Assembly: GCF_001708935.1 (NCBI RefSeq)
Contig: NZ_MASI01000001.1
Location: 1 to 64,000, forward strand
Direction of reading: 5' to 3'
Length of the DNA stretch: 64,000 bases
DNA from: Methyloligella halotolerans
GTDB taxonomy: Bacteria; Pseudomonadota; Alphaproteobacteria; Rhizobiales; Methyloligellaceae
Every line of letters begins with the position of its first letter. Position 1 is the stretch's first letter. The translations under genes were made by a program, and so were the position numbers. The notes beneath the pieces were generated by a model. It did not search any database and was not told the DNA's origin. It saw nothing but the letters and a program-made list of their open reading frames with translations. Below, in pieces: positions 24,888-35,071 of this stretch.

Positions 24888-25029
24888 TTTTAGACCCTCG
24901 CCGCGCACGGTATGGCGGCGGAATGCTAGAGGAGCCTCTGTCCAGCCCGCCAAAACTACGCCTTGTTCGTTAACGAAGGAATAAGCGCCTGTAAAAAATG
25001 GAAAATCGCCTTTTCATCTATGTGATTAC

Positions 25030-25647
25030 TTATTCTTTACGCTGAGACAAGCCACCCTCGTAGACTTTCAACCGCGGCCTGCCGTTGGGAATGCCTGGGC
25101 TGCCGAAGTCGTTGCCTGGCGCGGCCATAGCGGGTGCGCGACCGGCGGGACCGTTGGTAGGCCAGTCGAGGGCGACGTCCGTCAGATCGAGATGAACGAT
25201 CGGATCCATGCCGAGCCAGTAATGGGGCTCCAGCGCCGTGATGGAGCCCAGGCAGCGGTTCACGCTATGGGAGGTTGCCGTCAGGGGCAGAAGGACCATG
25301 GAGAAATTGCAGTGGCGGCCTTCCAGGGACAGACCTTGAAAGCGCACATGGCCGACCGCACCTTCGCCGAACAGATTGGCGAGGAGGGAGGTCATGGCGT
25401 GACGGTCGGCGCCGTCCCAGAGCTCGAGAAACTCCGTGCCGCGCAGCTCGCGTCCGAACTGATCGCAAATCTTGGTGCCGGCGAGCCGAAACCGGAATTG
25501 CATCGGGCCCGCGTACTCCACAATGAACGTTTCCGACAACAGGGGCGCGATCGCGGCCGGCTCGATCTCCGCCCTGTTCGGGGCGATACGTCCGTTGCGC
25601 ACGCGGTCCCAATAATCGTAAAGCTGTCTGTCCGTTGAACTCTGCAT
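25030..25647 (-). CDS. PAS-domain protein (PAS_5 type)
   Basis: 205 residues. Residues about 5-150 match the stand-alone PAS_5 family: YDYWDRVRNGRIAPNRAEIE, then FIVEYAGPMQFRFRLAGTKI and FGRELRGTEFLELW, the typical -R-LAGT--C--FGREL-G- pattern. No output domain follows. The last 50 residues are a proline/glycine-rich linker. Such proteins are very common as lone genes in Hyphomicrobiales, function unknown, presumably cytosolic sensors. The neighbours give no clear partner. The 296-base gap upstream (to the rhomboid gene) shows no additional gene. Confidence 0.8.
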   Translation of the reverse strand: MQSSTDRQLYDYWDRVRNGRIAPNRAEIEPAAIAPLLSETFIVEYAGPMQFRFRLAGTKICDQFGRELRGTEFLELWDGADRHAMTSLLANLFGEGAVGHVRFQGLSLEGRHCNFSMVLLPLTATSHSVNRCLGSITALEPHYWLGMDPIVHLDLTDVALDWPTNGPAGRAPAMAAPGNDFGSPGIPNGRPRLKVYEGGLSQRKE

Positions 25648-25943
25648 GAACCCACCCCGGGCTAGACGCTACATCCTCTCCGCGGCGCCGCCCATCGCAT
25701 GTCCAAACCAAGGTAAACGTCCCGATTTGGCACATTTTCTTAACAGCGCCGAGGTACTCGACAGGGTGTTGCAGCCGCCATGCCACGGCGTGAAACCGCT
25801 GACAGATCTAAGATTTTTGGCGGTAAAGGCGGGTTACGAACCGTTGCAAAGGTTAACAGCAAGGGGTTCTGAGGCGCGCGAGGGTGCCGTCCTGTGCGCG
25901 CAGCCTCCGGTTGTGTCGAATTTTAGGATATTGCGGACACCGA

Positions 25944-26678
25944 ATGTCTCGGAATGAACCAGTCTTTAACGTCCCGCGGAGCGTGCTGGGCCTGATTCTG
26001 CTCATGGTCGCGGTGCACGCGATCCGAATCTCGCTGCCCGACGAGACCGATGTAACGGTTCTTCTTCTCCTGGCTTTCATCCCGTCCCGCTATGCGGGAG
26101 AGGCGATGCTCCTGCCAGGCGGCTATCTCGCCTGCGTCACATCCTTCGTCACCTATACCGTTGTTCACGGCGGTTGGCTGCACCTCTTGGTCAATTGCCT
26201 GTGGATGCTTGCTTTCGGCAGTGCCGTGGCGCGCCGAATCGGCGACCAGCGTTTCCTGCTTTTCTCCGCCTTTGCAGGGGTCGCCGGAGCGCTGGTGCAT
26301 CTGATGCTGCATTTCGGAGAGCAGGCACCCATGATCGGGGCATCGGCGGCGATCTCGGGCCAGATGGCGGGCGCGCTCCGCTTCGTTTTCCGTGCGAGGC
26401 CCGGCGCCTACGGGCCTGGAATGGGACGGGATCTCACCGCTACGCCTCTGGCATCCCTGAGCCAGACGCTGACGGATCCCCGCATTCTTCTCTTCCTGGC
26501 GATCTGGGTCGTGCTGAACGTGTCGTTCGGGCTGAGCGCGCTGCCCATCATGGGCGTTCCGTCCGGGAGCGGCGTCGCATGGGAAGCCCATATCGGCGGA
26601 TTTCTGTTCGGGCTGTTCTGCTTCGGCTTCTTCGATCGGCCGCCGGAGCCGGCGCCGCCCCGGGAAGAGATCGAGTAG
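25944..26678 (+). CDS. Rhomboid-family intramembrane serine protease
   Basis: 244 residues, six or seven membrane helices. The loop HGGWLHLLVNCLWML provides the conserved His/Asn oxyanion residues. The nucleophile is in MIGASAAISGQMAG, where the usual GASG is GASA, keeping the serine. The catalytic His is in WEAHIGGFLFGLF. The core set is complete, so activity is expected. The substitution after the serine is mild. It cleaves membrane proteins within the bilayer. Substrates are unknown. It ends with a proline-rich cytosolic tail. It stands 130 bases before a CBS gene on the same strand. Confidence 0.88.
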   Translation: MSRNEPVFNVPRSVLGLILLMVAVHAIRISLPDETDVTVLLLLAFIPSRYAGEAMLLPGGYLACVTSFVTYTVVHGGWLHLLVNCLWMLAFGSAVARRIGDQRFLLFSAFAGVAGALVHLMLHFGEQAPMIGASAAISGQMAGALRFVFRARPGAYGPGMGRDLTATPLASLSQTLTDPRILLFLAIWVVLNVSFGLSALPIMGVPSGSGVAWEAHIGGFLFGLFCFGFFDRPPEPAPPREEIE

Positions 26679-26808
26679 CCTCCCGTAACTCCCGGCATTT
26701 GCGCAGATTTTCAGCGCTTCGATGTCCTCAATTGGCTTGTCATGCGTTCGGCGAGACGCAACAATATGCGTTCAAGCGGGCGACAAGGCCCGCACATGGG
26801 AGGAAGAT

Positions 26809-27240
26809 ATGAACGTGGCGACTATCCTAAAAGAGAAGGGTAGGGAGGTGCTCACCGCGCTTCCCGATGCGTCGCTACTTGAGGTAGCGAAGCTTTTGAG
26901 CACTCATCGGGTCGGCTGTGTCGTCATCGCCGACGAGGCTGGCAAGGTGGTCGGAATCGCGTCGGAGCGCGACATCGTGCGGGCGATCGGCACCGATGGA
27001 ATCGGAGCGCTCGAGCAACCGATCACGACCTGCATGACCGCCGATGTGGTGAGCTGTCAGGAGGCCGATACCATCGAGCAGCTCATGAGCGAGATGACCG
27101 CCCATCGCTTCCGGCATATGCCGGTGGTGGAGAAGGGCAAGCTCAACGGGCTGGTGTCGATCGGCGATGTCGTGAAAATGCGGATCGCCGAGGCCGAGAT
27201 GGAAGCGGCGGCCATGCGCGAGTACATCGCCACCGGCTAG
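26809..27240 (+). CDS. CBS-domain pair protein
   Basis: 143 residues starting at ATG 26809, six bases after GGGAGGAAG. Two CBS motifs form one Bateman module: ASLLEVAKLLSTHRVGCVVI then VVGIASERDIVRAIG, and DTIEQLMSEMTAHRFRHMPV then LNGLVSIGDVVKMR. These stand-alone proteins bind adenosine nucleotides and are stress- or energy-sensing regulators. The partner is unknown. The stop overlaps by three bases with the stop of the convergent patatin gene. Confidence 0.9.
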   Translation: MNVATILKEKGREVLTALPDASLLEVAKLLSTHRVGCVVIADEAGKVVGIASERDIVRAIGTDGIGALEQPITTCMTADVVSCQEADTIEQLMSEMTAHRFRHMPVVEKGKLNGLVSIGDVVKMRIAEAEMEAAAMREYIATG

Positions 27241-28163
27241 ATCGCCAGGCTCCGGACCGTTGTCAGGATATCGTCGAGGTGGCGGCGCGTCGCCTCGGCG
27301 CCTTCCGCGATGGCTTCTTCCGCGCGATGGAAGTCAAACGGCCGGATGGAGCCGACCCGCGGATTGATGGTCACGTCAGGCGGATCGCCCGCGAGCCGGG
27401 AGCGCGAGATGCGGTCCTGGGTGATGTTGATCGCATCCATCATCACCGACGAGATGCCCGGGGCGCCGTCGCGCCGGCCGAGAAGCTGGCGCTGCAGGAG
27501 CCGAACGGCGGAGCTGCCGGTCTCGGGCTGCATCGCCTCGTCCGGATAATCCGCGTTCTGGCCGATGGCTTCCTGGTCGGGGATGACCGTGCCGCGCGAA
27601 TAGACGTCGGATGAGAGGTTCACCGCGATCACGAAACGTGCGCCCATGGCACGGCAGACGGAAACCGGTACGGGATTGACCAGCGCGCCGTCGATCAGCC
27701 AGCGGCCGTCGATCTTGACCGGCTTGAAGATGCCGGGCAGGGCGTAGGACGCCTTGAGGGCGTTGACCAGGCTGCCCTTGCTCAGCCAGACCTCGTGCCC
27801 CGTGCCGAGCTCGGTCGCGACGGCGACGAAGCTGCGGGGCAGGTCTTCGATATCATATTCCTTGAGGTGCTCGTCGAGACGCGAGCCGAGGCGCTGACCG
27901 GTGATCAGGCCCGAGCCCCCGAAATTGAGGTCCATGAAGCCGAAGACCCGGCGCCGGGTCAGGCTGGTGGCAAAATCGTGCAAGGCGTCGAGGCGGCCCG
28001 TCACGAAGGACGCGCCGGCAACGGCACCGATCGAGGTGCCGGCGATGATGTCGACCTCGATGCCGGCCTCGGCGAGAACGCGCAGGACGCCGATATGCGC
28101 CCAGCCGCGCGCCGATCCTCCGCCGAGTGCAATGCCGATCTTCGGCCTTGCCATGAAGCTCAT
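27237..28163 (-). CDS. Patatin-like phospholipase (RssA-type)
   Basis: 308 residues. The catalytic dyad and oxyanion hole are visible: IALGGGSARGWAHIGVL (GGGxxG), IAGTSIGAVAGA (GxSxG, Ser at about residue 46) and LIDGALVNPVPVSVCR (DGG-type Asp, here DGA). The second aspartate motif DGA is typical of RssA/YchK proteins. It acts on acyl ester bonds of lipids, probably at the inner membrane. It lies downstream of folE-hisI on the same strand, 135 bases away. Co-transcription is possible. Confidence 0.88.
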   Translation of the reverse strand: MSFMARPKIGIALGGGSARGWAHIGVLRVLAEAGIEVDIIAGTSIGAVAGASFVTGRLDALHDFATSLTRRRVFGFMDLNFGGSGLITGQRLGSRLDEHLKEYDIEDLPRSFVAVATELGTGHEVWLSKGSLVNALKASYALPGIFKPVKIDGRWLIDGALVNPVPVSVCRAMGARFVIAVNLSSDVYSRGTVIPDQEAIGQNADYPDEAMQPETGSSAVRLLQRQLLGRRDGAPGISSVMMDAINITQDRISRSRLAGDPPDVTINPRVGSIRPFDFHRAEEAIAEGAEATRRHLDDILTTVRSLAI

Positions 28164-28298
28164 TTCGCGACCCCTTGGTTCTTCTCGCGCAAGCGCCGCG
28201 CGGAGACGAGTTCGGACGTCACCGCATCCTTGCGGCTACAACAGAATATTGTGGAGTCTTTAAGGTTCCGTTGGGGCGCTCGCAGGTCGCGACCCCGA

Positions 28299-28772
28299 TT
28301 ATTCGGCGCCGTAGACCGTTTCGGGGTCGAACAGACGTTCCGCATCGACGAAGCGAAGAGGGCCGAACGATCCGTCTTTGCCGTCTGCCGCTCCGCCCAT
28401 CTCCGCAACACGATAGAAGCAGGAGCGGCGGCCGGTGTGGCAGGCAGCCGGAGAGCCGATCATCTCGACCTTGAGAAGGACGGCGTCCTGATCGCAATCG
28501 GTCCGGAGCTCGACGACCTTCTGGACGTTGCCGCTCGTCTCACCCTTCTTCCAGAGCTTGCCGCGGGACCGGCTCCAGTAGTGGGCTTCGCCCGTTTCAA
28601 GGGTGCGGGCGAGGGCCTCGTCATTCATGTAGGCGAGCATGAGAACCTCGCCGGTCTGCGCGCATATGGCGACAGCCGGCAAGGTGCCGTCTGGACCGAA
28701 TTTCGGTGAGAACCGTGTGGCTTCCTCGATCGTGGCGCCGGCTTCAGTGCCCTCCTTGGTCGGGGAGGGCAT
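28299..28772 (-). CDS. hisI: Phosphoribosyl-AMP cyclohydrolase
   Basis: 157 residues, monofunctional HisI without the HisE domain. Metal and substrate residues are visible: [35 protein letters not shown] and [14 protein letters not shown] (the zinc cysteines). It opens the ring of phosphoribosyl-AMP in the third step of histidine biosynthesis. It starts three bases after the stop of folE, so both are one operon. This folE-hisI pairing is frequent in alphaproteobacteria. The first 25 residues are an N-terminal extension. Confidence 0.95.
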   Translation of the reverse strand: MPSPTKEGTEAGATIEEATRFSPKFGPDGTLPAVAICAQTGEVLMLAYMNDEALARTLETGEAHYWSRSRGKLWKKGETSGNVQKVVELRTDCDQDAVLLKVEMIGSPAACHTGRRSCFYRVAEMGGAADGKDGSFGPLRFVDAERLFDPETVYGAE

Positions 28773-28775
28773 CTG

Positions 28776-29408
28776 CTACCTGCCGCGGTCGGAAGAAACG
28801 AGGGTCATGAAGCGCGCCTGCTGCGCCGGATCCTCTTTGAAGATGCCGGTGAACTGGGTCGTGATGGTCGCCACGTCGGGCTTCTTCACGCCGCGCAGGG
28901 ACATGCACTGATGCACCGCCTCGATCATAACGGCCACGCCCTTGGGCTTCAGCACGTCGTCGATGGTCTCGGCGATCTGCGCCGTCATGGTCTCCTGGGT
29001 CTGCAGGCGATGAGCGAAGACGTCGACCACCCGCGCCAGCTTGGAAATGCCCACCACACGATCGGTCGGGAAATAGGCGACGTGGGCCTTCCCGATGAAG
29101 GGGATCATGTGATGCTCGCAATGGGAGTTCACCTCGATGTCGCGCAGCATGACGATATCGTCATAGCCGCCGACCTCGTCGAAGGTGCGGGACAGCACTT
29201 CGTGGGCCGACTCGTGATAGCCGGAGAAGAATTCGTCGTAGGAGTCGACGACGCGCTTCGGCGTGTCGAGCAGGCCTTCACGCCTCGGATCGTCGCCGGC
29301 ATATGCGAGCAGCGTCCGCACAGCGTCCTCGGCCTCGTGGCGGCTGGGCCGCACGATCTCGGTCTGCTGGTCGTCGCTACGCTTCGGCTTCTCTACGAAA
29401 GCATCCAT
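28776..29408 (-). CDS. folE: GTP cyclohydrolase I
   Basis: 210 residues starting at ATG 29408, with AAGGA eight bases upstream. Zinc ligands are in [20 protein letters not shown] (Cys and His) and in [13 protein letters not shown] (second Cys). The fold segment [18 protein letters not shown] is typical. It converts GTP to dihydroneopterin triphosphate, the entry to folate and pterin synthesis. It is the first gene of the folE-hisI operon and is divergent from the NifU-like gene, leaving 270 bases for two promoters. An in-frame start 23 codons upstream lacks a ribosome site. Confidence 0.95.
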   Translation of the reverse strand: MDAFVEKPKRSDDQQTEIVRPSRHEAEDAVRTLLAYAGDDPRREGLLDTPKRVVDSYDEFFSGYHESAHEVLSRTFDEVGGYDDIVMLRDIEVNSHCEHHMIPFIGKAHVAYFPTDRVVGISKLARVVDVFAHRLQTQETMTAQIAETIDDVLKPKGVAVMIEAVHQCMSLRGVKKPDVATITTQFTGIFKEDPAQQARFMTLVSSDRGR

Positions 29409-29678
29409 CAAACTATCCTTGTCAGTCCCGACCCCAAGGTCGTTATTCGCGTGTAGTTGGTACGGGGGATAATGCACGCCTAAACCCTACCTCCCAGCGC
29501 CGATTCCTGAACAACCGGCTTGTTCTTCTTCTAGGCTATCGGGCGCCGCATTCGATCGCGGCCGCGCCTGCGAGCCCCATCCGCAGCCTCTTTTTCAGGG
29601 CCGACTGCAAACCAAACCAAGAGAGCATATATAATGCGCTAGGCTAGCGTTCAAGTTGGGGTTCTTACGTTCGGTTCA

Positions 29679-30146
29679 ATGACTTTGCAGGAAAACATCT
29701 ACAGCCAGCGCATCCTGAGGCTGGCGAGCGACATCCCGCGCTGCGAGCGGCTGACCGCGCCGCAGGCCAGCGCGACGGCTCATTCCAAGCTGTGCGGAAG
29801 CACCATCAGCGTCGACCTCTCCATGGATGGCGACGTGGTCACAGATTACGGGCAGGAGGTGAAAGCCTGCCTGCTCGGGCAGTCCTCGGCCTCCATCATG
29901 GGCCGGGAAATCATTGGTTCGACGGCATCCGAGCTGCGCGCCATCGCCGAGGTGATGCGGAAGATGCTGAAGGAGGACGGGCCCGTCCCGACAGGCAAAT
30001 GGGAAGATCTCGCAGCTCTTCAGCCCGTAAAGGACTATAGGGCGCGTCAGCCCTCCACGCTGCTCGTCTTCGACGCGGTGGAGGATGCGATCTCCCAGAT
30101 CGAGGCCAAGCGGGAGACGAATCCCACTCCGGCTCCTGCCTCCTAA
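29679..30146 (+). CDS. NifU/IscU-like iron-sulfur cluster scaffold domain protein
   Basis: 155 residues. It has the U-type scaffold fold with cysteines at SKLCGSTISVDL and VKACLLGQSSASIMG. The third usual cysteine-containing motif (HF-NPRN/C region) is not seen, so whether it assembles clusters is uncertain. Alphaproteobacteria carry this shortened IscU-like paralogue beside folE-hisI and yidD, as here. The C-terminus is a variable linker. It is followed by the cupin gene 42 bases later and then yidD and thrS, all on one strand. Confidence 0.82.
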   Translation: MTLQENIYSQRILRLASDIPRCERLTAPQASATAHSKLCGSTISVDLSMDGDVVTDYGQEVKACLLGQSSASIMGREIIGSTASELRAIAEVMRKMLKEDGPVPTGKWEDLAALQPVKDYRARQPSTLLVFDAVEDAISQIEAKRETNPTPAPAS

Positions 30147-30188
30147 GGCATACGGGGTCATGATCGTACCCTTTGATGGATACCTCTT

Positions 30189-30726
30189 ATGAGCGATGAG
30201 ATTCACGACCAACCGACAAGCGGCAGCTCGACCTCCGATGAAGCGATGACGGATGACGGGGGTGGGCGGAGCTGGCTCGATCCTAAGACGATCACGCCGC
30301 GGGTCGGGTCTGCGTATCCGGCGCCGTTCAAGGCGGAGGTCGCTGGCCGGGCGAAGCGTGCTCTCGGCGACTTTGGGTCTGACCCAGTTCGGTGTGAACC
30401 AGGTCACCCTGGAGCCTCGCTTCGCCTCTTCGCAACGGCATTGGCATGTTGTGGAGGACGAGTTCGTGATCATCCTCGCTGGTGAGGTCGTCCTCGTCAC
30501 CGATGCTGGCGAGACGGTTCTTCATGCTGGAATGTGCGCCGGATTTCCGGCCGGCCGCGCTGACGGGCATCGTTTGATCAACCGGTCCGACAGTCAGGCC
30601 GTCTACCTGGAAGTCGGCACGCGGGCCGCCGACGAGGAGGTCCTCTACAGCGACATCGACATGCGGGCCAGGAAGGAAGACGGCCGCTTCGTCTATACGC
30701 GGAAATCGGGCGAGCCTTATGAGTAG
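30189..30726 (+). pseudogene. Cupin-domain protein, apparent frameshift near codon 62
   Basis: ATG 30189 opens MSDEIHDQPTSGSSTSDEAM and continues through KTITPRVGSAYPAPFKAEVA to RALGD. The family continuation LGLTQFGVNQVTLEP then appears one frame later and runs to 30726. The cupin metal-site motifs are in the second part: QRHWHVVEDEFVIILAGEV and CAGFPAGRADGHRLINRS. A net +1 (an extra base at about 30372-30377) or -2 change explains it. Restored length is about 178 residues, normal for this single-domain cupin family. The reaction is unknown. The long N-terminal acidic part is variable. Confidence 0.75.
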
Positions 30727-30741
30727 GCCGAGGCGCTTGCC

Positions 30742-31089
30742 ATGAGCCGGAGCCTCTCGCTCGGCCAGCGCATCGCGCAAGGGATCGTCACCGCGCCCAT
30801 CCTGGCCTACCGCTATACCTTCTCGGGCCTCGTGGGCGGCCATTGCCGGCACCTGCCGACATGCTCCGATTATGGGCGCGAGGCGGTGGCGGTGAACGGC
30901 GCGTGGCGGGGCGGCTGGCTGACGCTCGCCAGACTCTGGCGCTGCTCGCCCTGGGGCAGCCATGGGTTCGACCCGGTGCCCGATATCCGCAACGAAAACC
31001 ATCCTTTCGCCCCTTGGCGCTACGGGCGTTGGCGACTATGTTCCGAGCGCTCGCCGGAGACCGGCGAGGACGCGGAGCGGCACAGCTAG
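30742..31089 (+). CDS. yidD: Membrane protein insertion efficiency factor YidD
   Basis: 115 residues. YRYTFSGLVGGHCRHLPTCS followed by DYGREAV and the later RLWRCSPWGSHGFDPVP are the YidD signature, with its conserved cysteines. It is a peripheral inner-membrane protein that assists YidC/Sec insertion. It is usually next to rnpA-yidC. The location before thrS is the alternative arrangement of many alphaproteobacteria. The ribosome site is weak (CGAGGCGCTTGCC). Confidence 0.9.
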   Translation: MSRSLSLGQRIAQGIVTAPILAYRYTFSGLVGGHCRHLPTCSDYGREAVAVNGAWRGGWLTLARLWRCSPWGSHGFDPVPDIRNENHPFAPWRYGRWRLCSERSPETGEDAERHS

Positions 31090-31158
31090 CGGCTTCCAGT
31101 ATTCTGCAAATGACCAGCTCTTACCTGCGGCGGTTCGCAGGAGTGAGAGGAGATTGAT

Positions 31159-33102
31159 ATGATTTCTTTGACGTTTCCCGACGGTTCCGCACGCGAATTC
31201 GAGCCCGGCATCACGGGCAAGACGGTTGCGGCCTCTATCGCGAAATCCCTGGAGAAGAAGGCAGTCGCCGTCGAACTCGACGGTGATCTCAAGGATCTCG
31301 GCCAGCCCATCGATGCCGATGCGAATATCCGCATCATCACGCGCTCGGACCCGGAGGCCCTGGGGCTCATCCGGCACGACGCGGCCCATGTGATGGCCGA
31401 AGCGGTTCAGGAGCTCTATCCCGGCACCCAGGTCACCATCGGCCCCGTGATCGAAAACGGCTTCTATTACGACTTCGCGCGGGAAGAACCCTTCACGCCG
31501 GACGATCTGCCCGTCATCGAGCAGAAGATGGCCGAGATCATCGCCCGCGACCATCCCTTCACCGTTGAGGTGTGGGACCGCGACAAGGCGAAGAAGGTGT
31601 TCGCCGACAAGGGCGAGATGTTCAAGGTCGAGCTGGTGGATGCGATCCCGGAAGGGGAGAGCGTCAAGATCTACCATCAGGGCGACTGGTTCGATCTCTG
31701 CCGCGGCCCGCATATGGATTCCACGGGGCGGATCGGGAAGGGGTTCAAGCTCCTGAAGATCGCCGGCGCCTATTGGCGCGGCGATTCCAACAACCCGATG
31801 CTGCAGCGGATCTACGGCACCGCCTGGGCGAACGAAGACGAGCTCAAGGCCTATCTCGAGCAGCTCGAGGAGGCGGAGAAGCGCGATCACCGTCGTCTGG
31901 GCCGCGAGATGGACCTGTTCCATTTCCAGGAGGAAGCGCCGGGCGCCGTATTCTGGCACGCCAAGGGCTGGACGCTTTTCCAATCGCTCATCGGCTATAT
32001 GCGCCGGAAACAGCAGGCGTGGGGCTACCGGGAGGTGAACTCGCCAGACATGATGGACCGGGCGCTCTGGGAGCGGTCCGGCCACTGGGAGAAGTTCGGC
32101 GAGAACATGTTCGTCTCGGAGACGCCTGACGAGCATATCTATGCCTGCAAGCCCATGAACTGCCCGGGCCACGTGCAGATCTTCAAGCACGGCCTGAAGA
32201 GCTATCGCGAGCTGCCGCTGCGGATCTCGGAGTTCGGCAAGGTCCACCGCTACGAGCCGTCCGGCGCGCTGCACGGTCTGTTGCGCGTGCGCCATTTCAC
32301 CCAGGACGACGCGCATATCTTCTGCACCGAGGACCAGATCACCGAGGAATGCGTGCGGCTCAACGAGCAGATGCTCTCGATCTACCGGGACTTCGGTTTC
32401 GAGGACGTGCGGATCAAATTCTCCGACCGGCCGGCGAAGCGCGTCGGCGACGATGCTGTCTGGGATAAGTCCGAGGCCGCGCTAAAGCGTGCGGTCGAGG
32501 CGGCCGGGCTCGAATACGAGGTCAATCCGGGGGAGGGCGCGTTCTACGGCCCGAAGCTGGAATATGTTCTCCGGGACGCGATCGGCCGGGATTGGCAGTG
32601 CGGCACCATCCAGGTGGATCTCAACCTCCCGGGCCGGCTGGGCGCCTTCTATATCGGGACGGATGGCGACAAGACGGTGCCGGTGATGATCCACCGGGCC
32701 ATGTTCGGCTCGCTGGAGCGGTTCACGGGCATCCTGATCGAGCATCACGCCGGCCATCTGCCGCTCTGGCTTGCGCCGCTTCAGGCGGTGGTGGCGACGA
32801 TCGTCTCGGACGCCGACGATTACGCCGTCGAGGTCGCGGCGAAGCTGAACGAGGCGGGCATCCGCGCCGAGGCCGATCTTCGCAACGAGAAGATCAACTA
32901 CAAGGTGCGCGAGCACTCGGTGACCAAGGTGCCGGTGCTGTTCGTGGTCGGGAAGCGGGAAGCGGAAGAAGGCACCGTGTCCGTGCGCCGGCTGGGCAGC
33001 AGGGATCAGGAGGTCATGCCGCTCGACGAAGCGATCACGGCACTGTGTCGTGAAGCAGTGCCCCCGGATTTGCGAAGCCGCCGATCGAAGCAGGCGGCGT
33101 AG
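31159..33102 (+). CDS. thrS: Threonyl-tRNA synthetase
   Basis: 647 residues with all domains: TGS (about 1-62, [15 protein letters not shown]), the editing domain with [11 protein letters not shown] and [15 protein letters not shown], and the class II catalytic core ([19 protein letters not shown], motif 2 [20 protein letters not shown], motif 3 [20 protein letters not shown]). The anticodon-binding domain ([15 protein letters not shown]) follows. The zinc ligands fall in MNCPGH and the two later histidines. Length and domain order are normal. GGAG precedes the ATG. The last 68 bases overlap the 3-prime end of the convergent gene. Confidence 0.97.
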   Translation: MISLTFPDGSAREFEPGITGKTVAASIAKSLEKKAVAVELDGDLKDLGQPIDADANIRIITRSDPEALGLIRHDAAHVMAEAVQELYPGTQVTIGPVIENGFYYDFAREEPFTPDDLPVIEQKMAEIIARDHPFTVEVWDRDKAKKVFADKGEMFKVELVDAIPEGESVKIYHQGDWFDLCRGPHMDSTGRIGKGFKLLKIAGAYWRGDSNNPMLQRIYGTAWANEDELKAYLEQLEEAEKRDHRRLGREMDLFHFQEEAPGAVFWHAKGWTLFQSLIGYMRRKQQAWGYREVNSPDMMDRALWERSGHWEKFGENMFVSETPDEHIYACKPMNCPGHVQIFKHGLKSYRELPLRISEFGKVHRYEPSGALHGLLRVRHFTQDDAHIFCTEDQITEECVRLNEQMLSIYRDFGFEDVRIKFSDRPAKRVGDDAVWDKSEAALKRAVEAAGLEYEVNPGEGAFYGPKLEYVLRDAIGRDWQCGTIQVDLNLPGRLGAFYIGTDGDKTVPVMIHRAMFGSLERFTGILIEHHAGHLPLWLAPLQAVVATIVSDADDYAVEVAAKLNEAGIRAEADLRNEKINYKVREHSVTKVPVLFVVGKREAEEGTVSVRRLGSRDQEVMPLDEAITALCREAVPPDLRSRRSKQAA

Positions 33103-34276
33103 CGGATTCACCGGCAAACCCGAACGCCTCGTTGTCGCCACCGGCGGGGAATTGAGGGGTCAGGATCTTGCGCAGAGCTTCCGGGGAGGAGGGGCCGTCA
33201 GCGACGGCCACTTCGACCTGCTCTGCGTCACCGGCGCTTACGGTGAATTTCCGCGTGTAGCTGAGGCCGTTATGGCGGGCCACCACGGCATAATCGCCGG
33301 CGGCCAGGATGTGGGTCGGCAGGGCGCCGGCCCCTTCCTTCACGATATCGCCGGTGGGGGTGATGATCGTCCATCGCGTGTCGGCCAGGGCCTCGCCGCC
33401 ATTCTCCATGACCAGCTTGAACGTTACCGACGCGGCCGCATGCTTCACGGTGGCCACGGTCAGCTTGCCGGGTTCGACGGTGACGTCGGCGCGCACGGTG
33501 GCGTTGCAATCGCCGTAGGTGGAGACGACGTGATAACCGCCCGCGTTCAGCCGGATGACGCGGCTCGGCTCGACGTCGGCCAGGATGACCCGGCGGCGGC
33601 CGAATTGGTCCTGCTCGTCGGAGAGGATGTCGAAGCGGAGATTGGAGCCGATCTCAGTCTCGTCGGAGAGCTCGGCGGAGAGCTTCAGACCCCCGGTGTT
33701 GAGCACGAAGGTCTCCTCCACCGAGGAGCCGCGGGAGACGTTGATCTTGCGGGTGAGGTTGGAAAGGCCGTAGGCGGCGTTGACGAGGTATTGGCCCGGC
33801 GCCAAGGCTGCGGTCGGCTGGGCTTCGCGATGGGTGCTGACCAGGGTCTGGCCGCCGGCGGGCGTGCCGGGCGTGAAGATGCGCCAGATGACGCCACCCT
33901 TCAACGGCGGTCCCTGCTCGGTCAACAGGGCCTTGAAGCTGACGGGAACAGGCCGGCCGCTGTCGTCCCCGTCGTCGGCGCTTTCACCCTCGGTGGTGCG
34001 GGCGGTCGCGGCGCCGGAAGGCGGGTCGCCAGCGCGATAGGATTCCGCCTGGGGCGGTGAGCCGAACAGCCGATTGGTGGAAGGTACGCGGCTCGGGGGT
34101 GAGGCGGTGCTCGCGCCGCTCTGCAGGCCGAGCGGAGCGTCGATGGCAGACGACGACTCGGAGCCTCCGCCCAGGATGCTTTGGGCGTCCGCCAGTGGCG
34201 GCGCCAAAACAATCAGAGCGGCGGCCAAAAGCCATTGCTTCAGCCGCGCGCGGCTGGTCCCCCACATGCTCAGCAT
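33035..34276 (-). CDS. Secreted protein with three internal beta-sandwich-like repeats, unknown function
   Basis: 413 residues from ATG 34276 with a signal peptide ([18 protein letters not shown]). Residues 31-110 are a Ser/Pro/Gly-rich linker. Three tandem units follow at about 113-192, 196-277 and 283-357. Units 1 and 3 match clearly: WRIFTP versus [29 protein letters not shown] versus [20 protein letters not shown]. The middle unit shares the [13 protein letters not shown] core. This is an Ig-like or carboxypeptidase-regulatory-like fold arranged in series. I do not recognise a named family. The gene overlaps the thrS 3-prime end by 68 antisense bases. Alternative starts at 34312 and 34267. 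Confidence 0.7.
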   Translation of the reverse strand: MLSMWGTSRARLKQWLLAAALIVLAPPLADAQSILGGGSESSSAIDAPLGLQSGASTASPPSRVPSTNRLFGSPPQAESYRAGDPPSGAATARTTEGESADDGDDSGRPVPVSFKALLTEQGPPLKGGVIWRIFTPGTPAGGQTLVSTHREAQPTAALAPGQYLVNAAYGLSNLTRKINVSRGSSVEETFVLNTGGLKLSAELSDETEIGSNLRFDILSDEQDQFGRRRVILADVEPSRVIRLNAGGYHVVSTYGDCNATVRADVTVEPGKLTVATVKHAAASVTFKLVMENGGEALADTRWTIITPTGDIVKEGAGALPTHILAAGDYAVVARHNGLSYTRKFTVSAGDAEQVEVAVADGPSSPEALRKILTPQFPAGGDNEAFGFAGESATPPASIGGFANPGALLHDTVP

Positions 34277-34471
34277 TACGTCCCGCGTGCCATCGGTAAG
34301 CAGGTCGGCCATCAGCGCACCGCGAAGCGGCGCATAGGTCCGACCCCAGCACCTACAAGAGGAGTAGATTTAGGCAGTGTTAAGGCCTGAATTCAAAACA
34401 AAAGCAAGGGTAGAGGCAATTGTGGATGACCGCGTTTCGGCGTAGGAAAGCCCCTCAACCCTTATGCGCCA

Positions 34472-35044
34472 ATGACCAATCCTATCCTCGATCATCTCTT
34501 GAGTCGCCGCTCGGTTTCCGCCGCCATGCTGGCAGAGCCTGGACCGACTGCGGAACAACTCACGCAAATCCTCACGGCTGCCGCCCGGGTGCCGGACCAC
34601 AAGAAGCTCGCGCCCTGGCGGTTCATCCTGTTCCAGGGCGAAGCGCGTGCCTCGTTCGGACAGACGCTCGCGCGGATCTTCGAGGCCAAGCAGGCGGATG
34701 CGACCGACGCTCGAATCGCCTTCGAGGGGGAGAGGTTCATGCGGGCGCCTTTGGTGGTTGCGGTGATCTCCCAGGTTGTCGAAAATGCGGCTGCACCTGC
34801 GTGGGAGCAGGAGCTATCGGCGGGGGCCGTCTGCATGAACCTGTTGCACGCAGCGACCGCGCTCGGTTTCGGCGCCCAGTGGATCACCGAATGGTGCGCG
34901 TTCGACCCGGAGGTCGCAGGAGCGCTGGGGCTTGCCGGGAACGAGCGGGTCGCAGGGTTCGTCTATATCGGGACCGCGACCGAGAAGCCGGACGAGCGGG
35001 ACCGTCCGAGACTGGAAGATATCGTTACGGCGTATCGAGGCTGA
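34472..35044 (+). CDS. Nitroreductase-family FMN oxidoreductase (YdjA-like)
   Basis: 190 residues. The FMN-binding pattern HLLSRRSVSAAML at the N-terminus, PDHKKLAPWRFILF and the later GAVCMNLLHAATALGFGAQW match the small, YdjA-type branch of nitroreductases. VAGFVYIGTATEKPDERDRP closes the domain. It reduces nitro, quinone or related substrates with NAD(P)H. The physiological substrate is unknown. It is followed 28 bases later by a second flavoprotein gene. Confidence 0.9.
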   Translation: MTNPILDHLLSRRSVSAAMLAEPGPTAEQLTQILTAAARVPDHKKLAPWRFILFQGEARASFGQTLARIFEAKQADATDARIAFEGERFMRAPLVVAVISQVVENAAAPAWEQELSAGAVCMNLLHAATALGFGAQWITEWCAFDPEVAGALGLAGNERVAGFVYIGTATEKPDERDRPRLEDIVTAYRG

Positions 35045-35071
35045 GGCCGGTTGCGCCTGTGAGGGGAGCCG

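Noticed and set aside
29509-29525. GAACAA-CCGGC-TTGTTC hairpin as a terminator or attenuator
   Set aside because: It lies between divergent genes, where no transcript needs to end. Its role is unclear and the stem is short.
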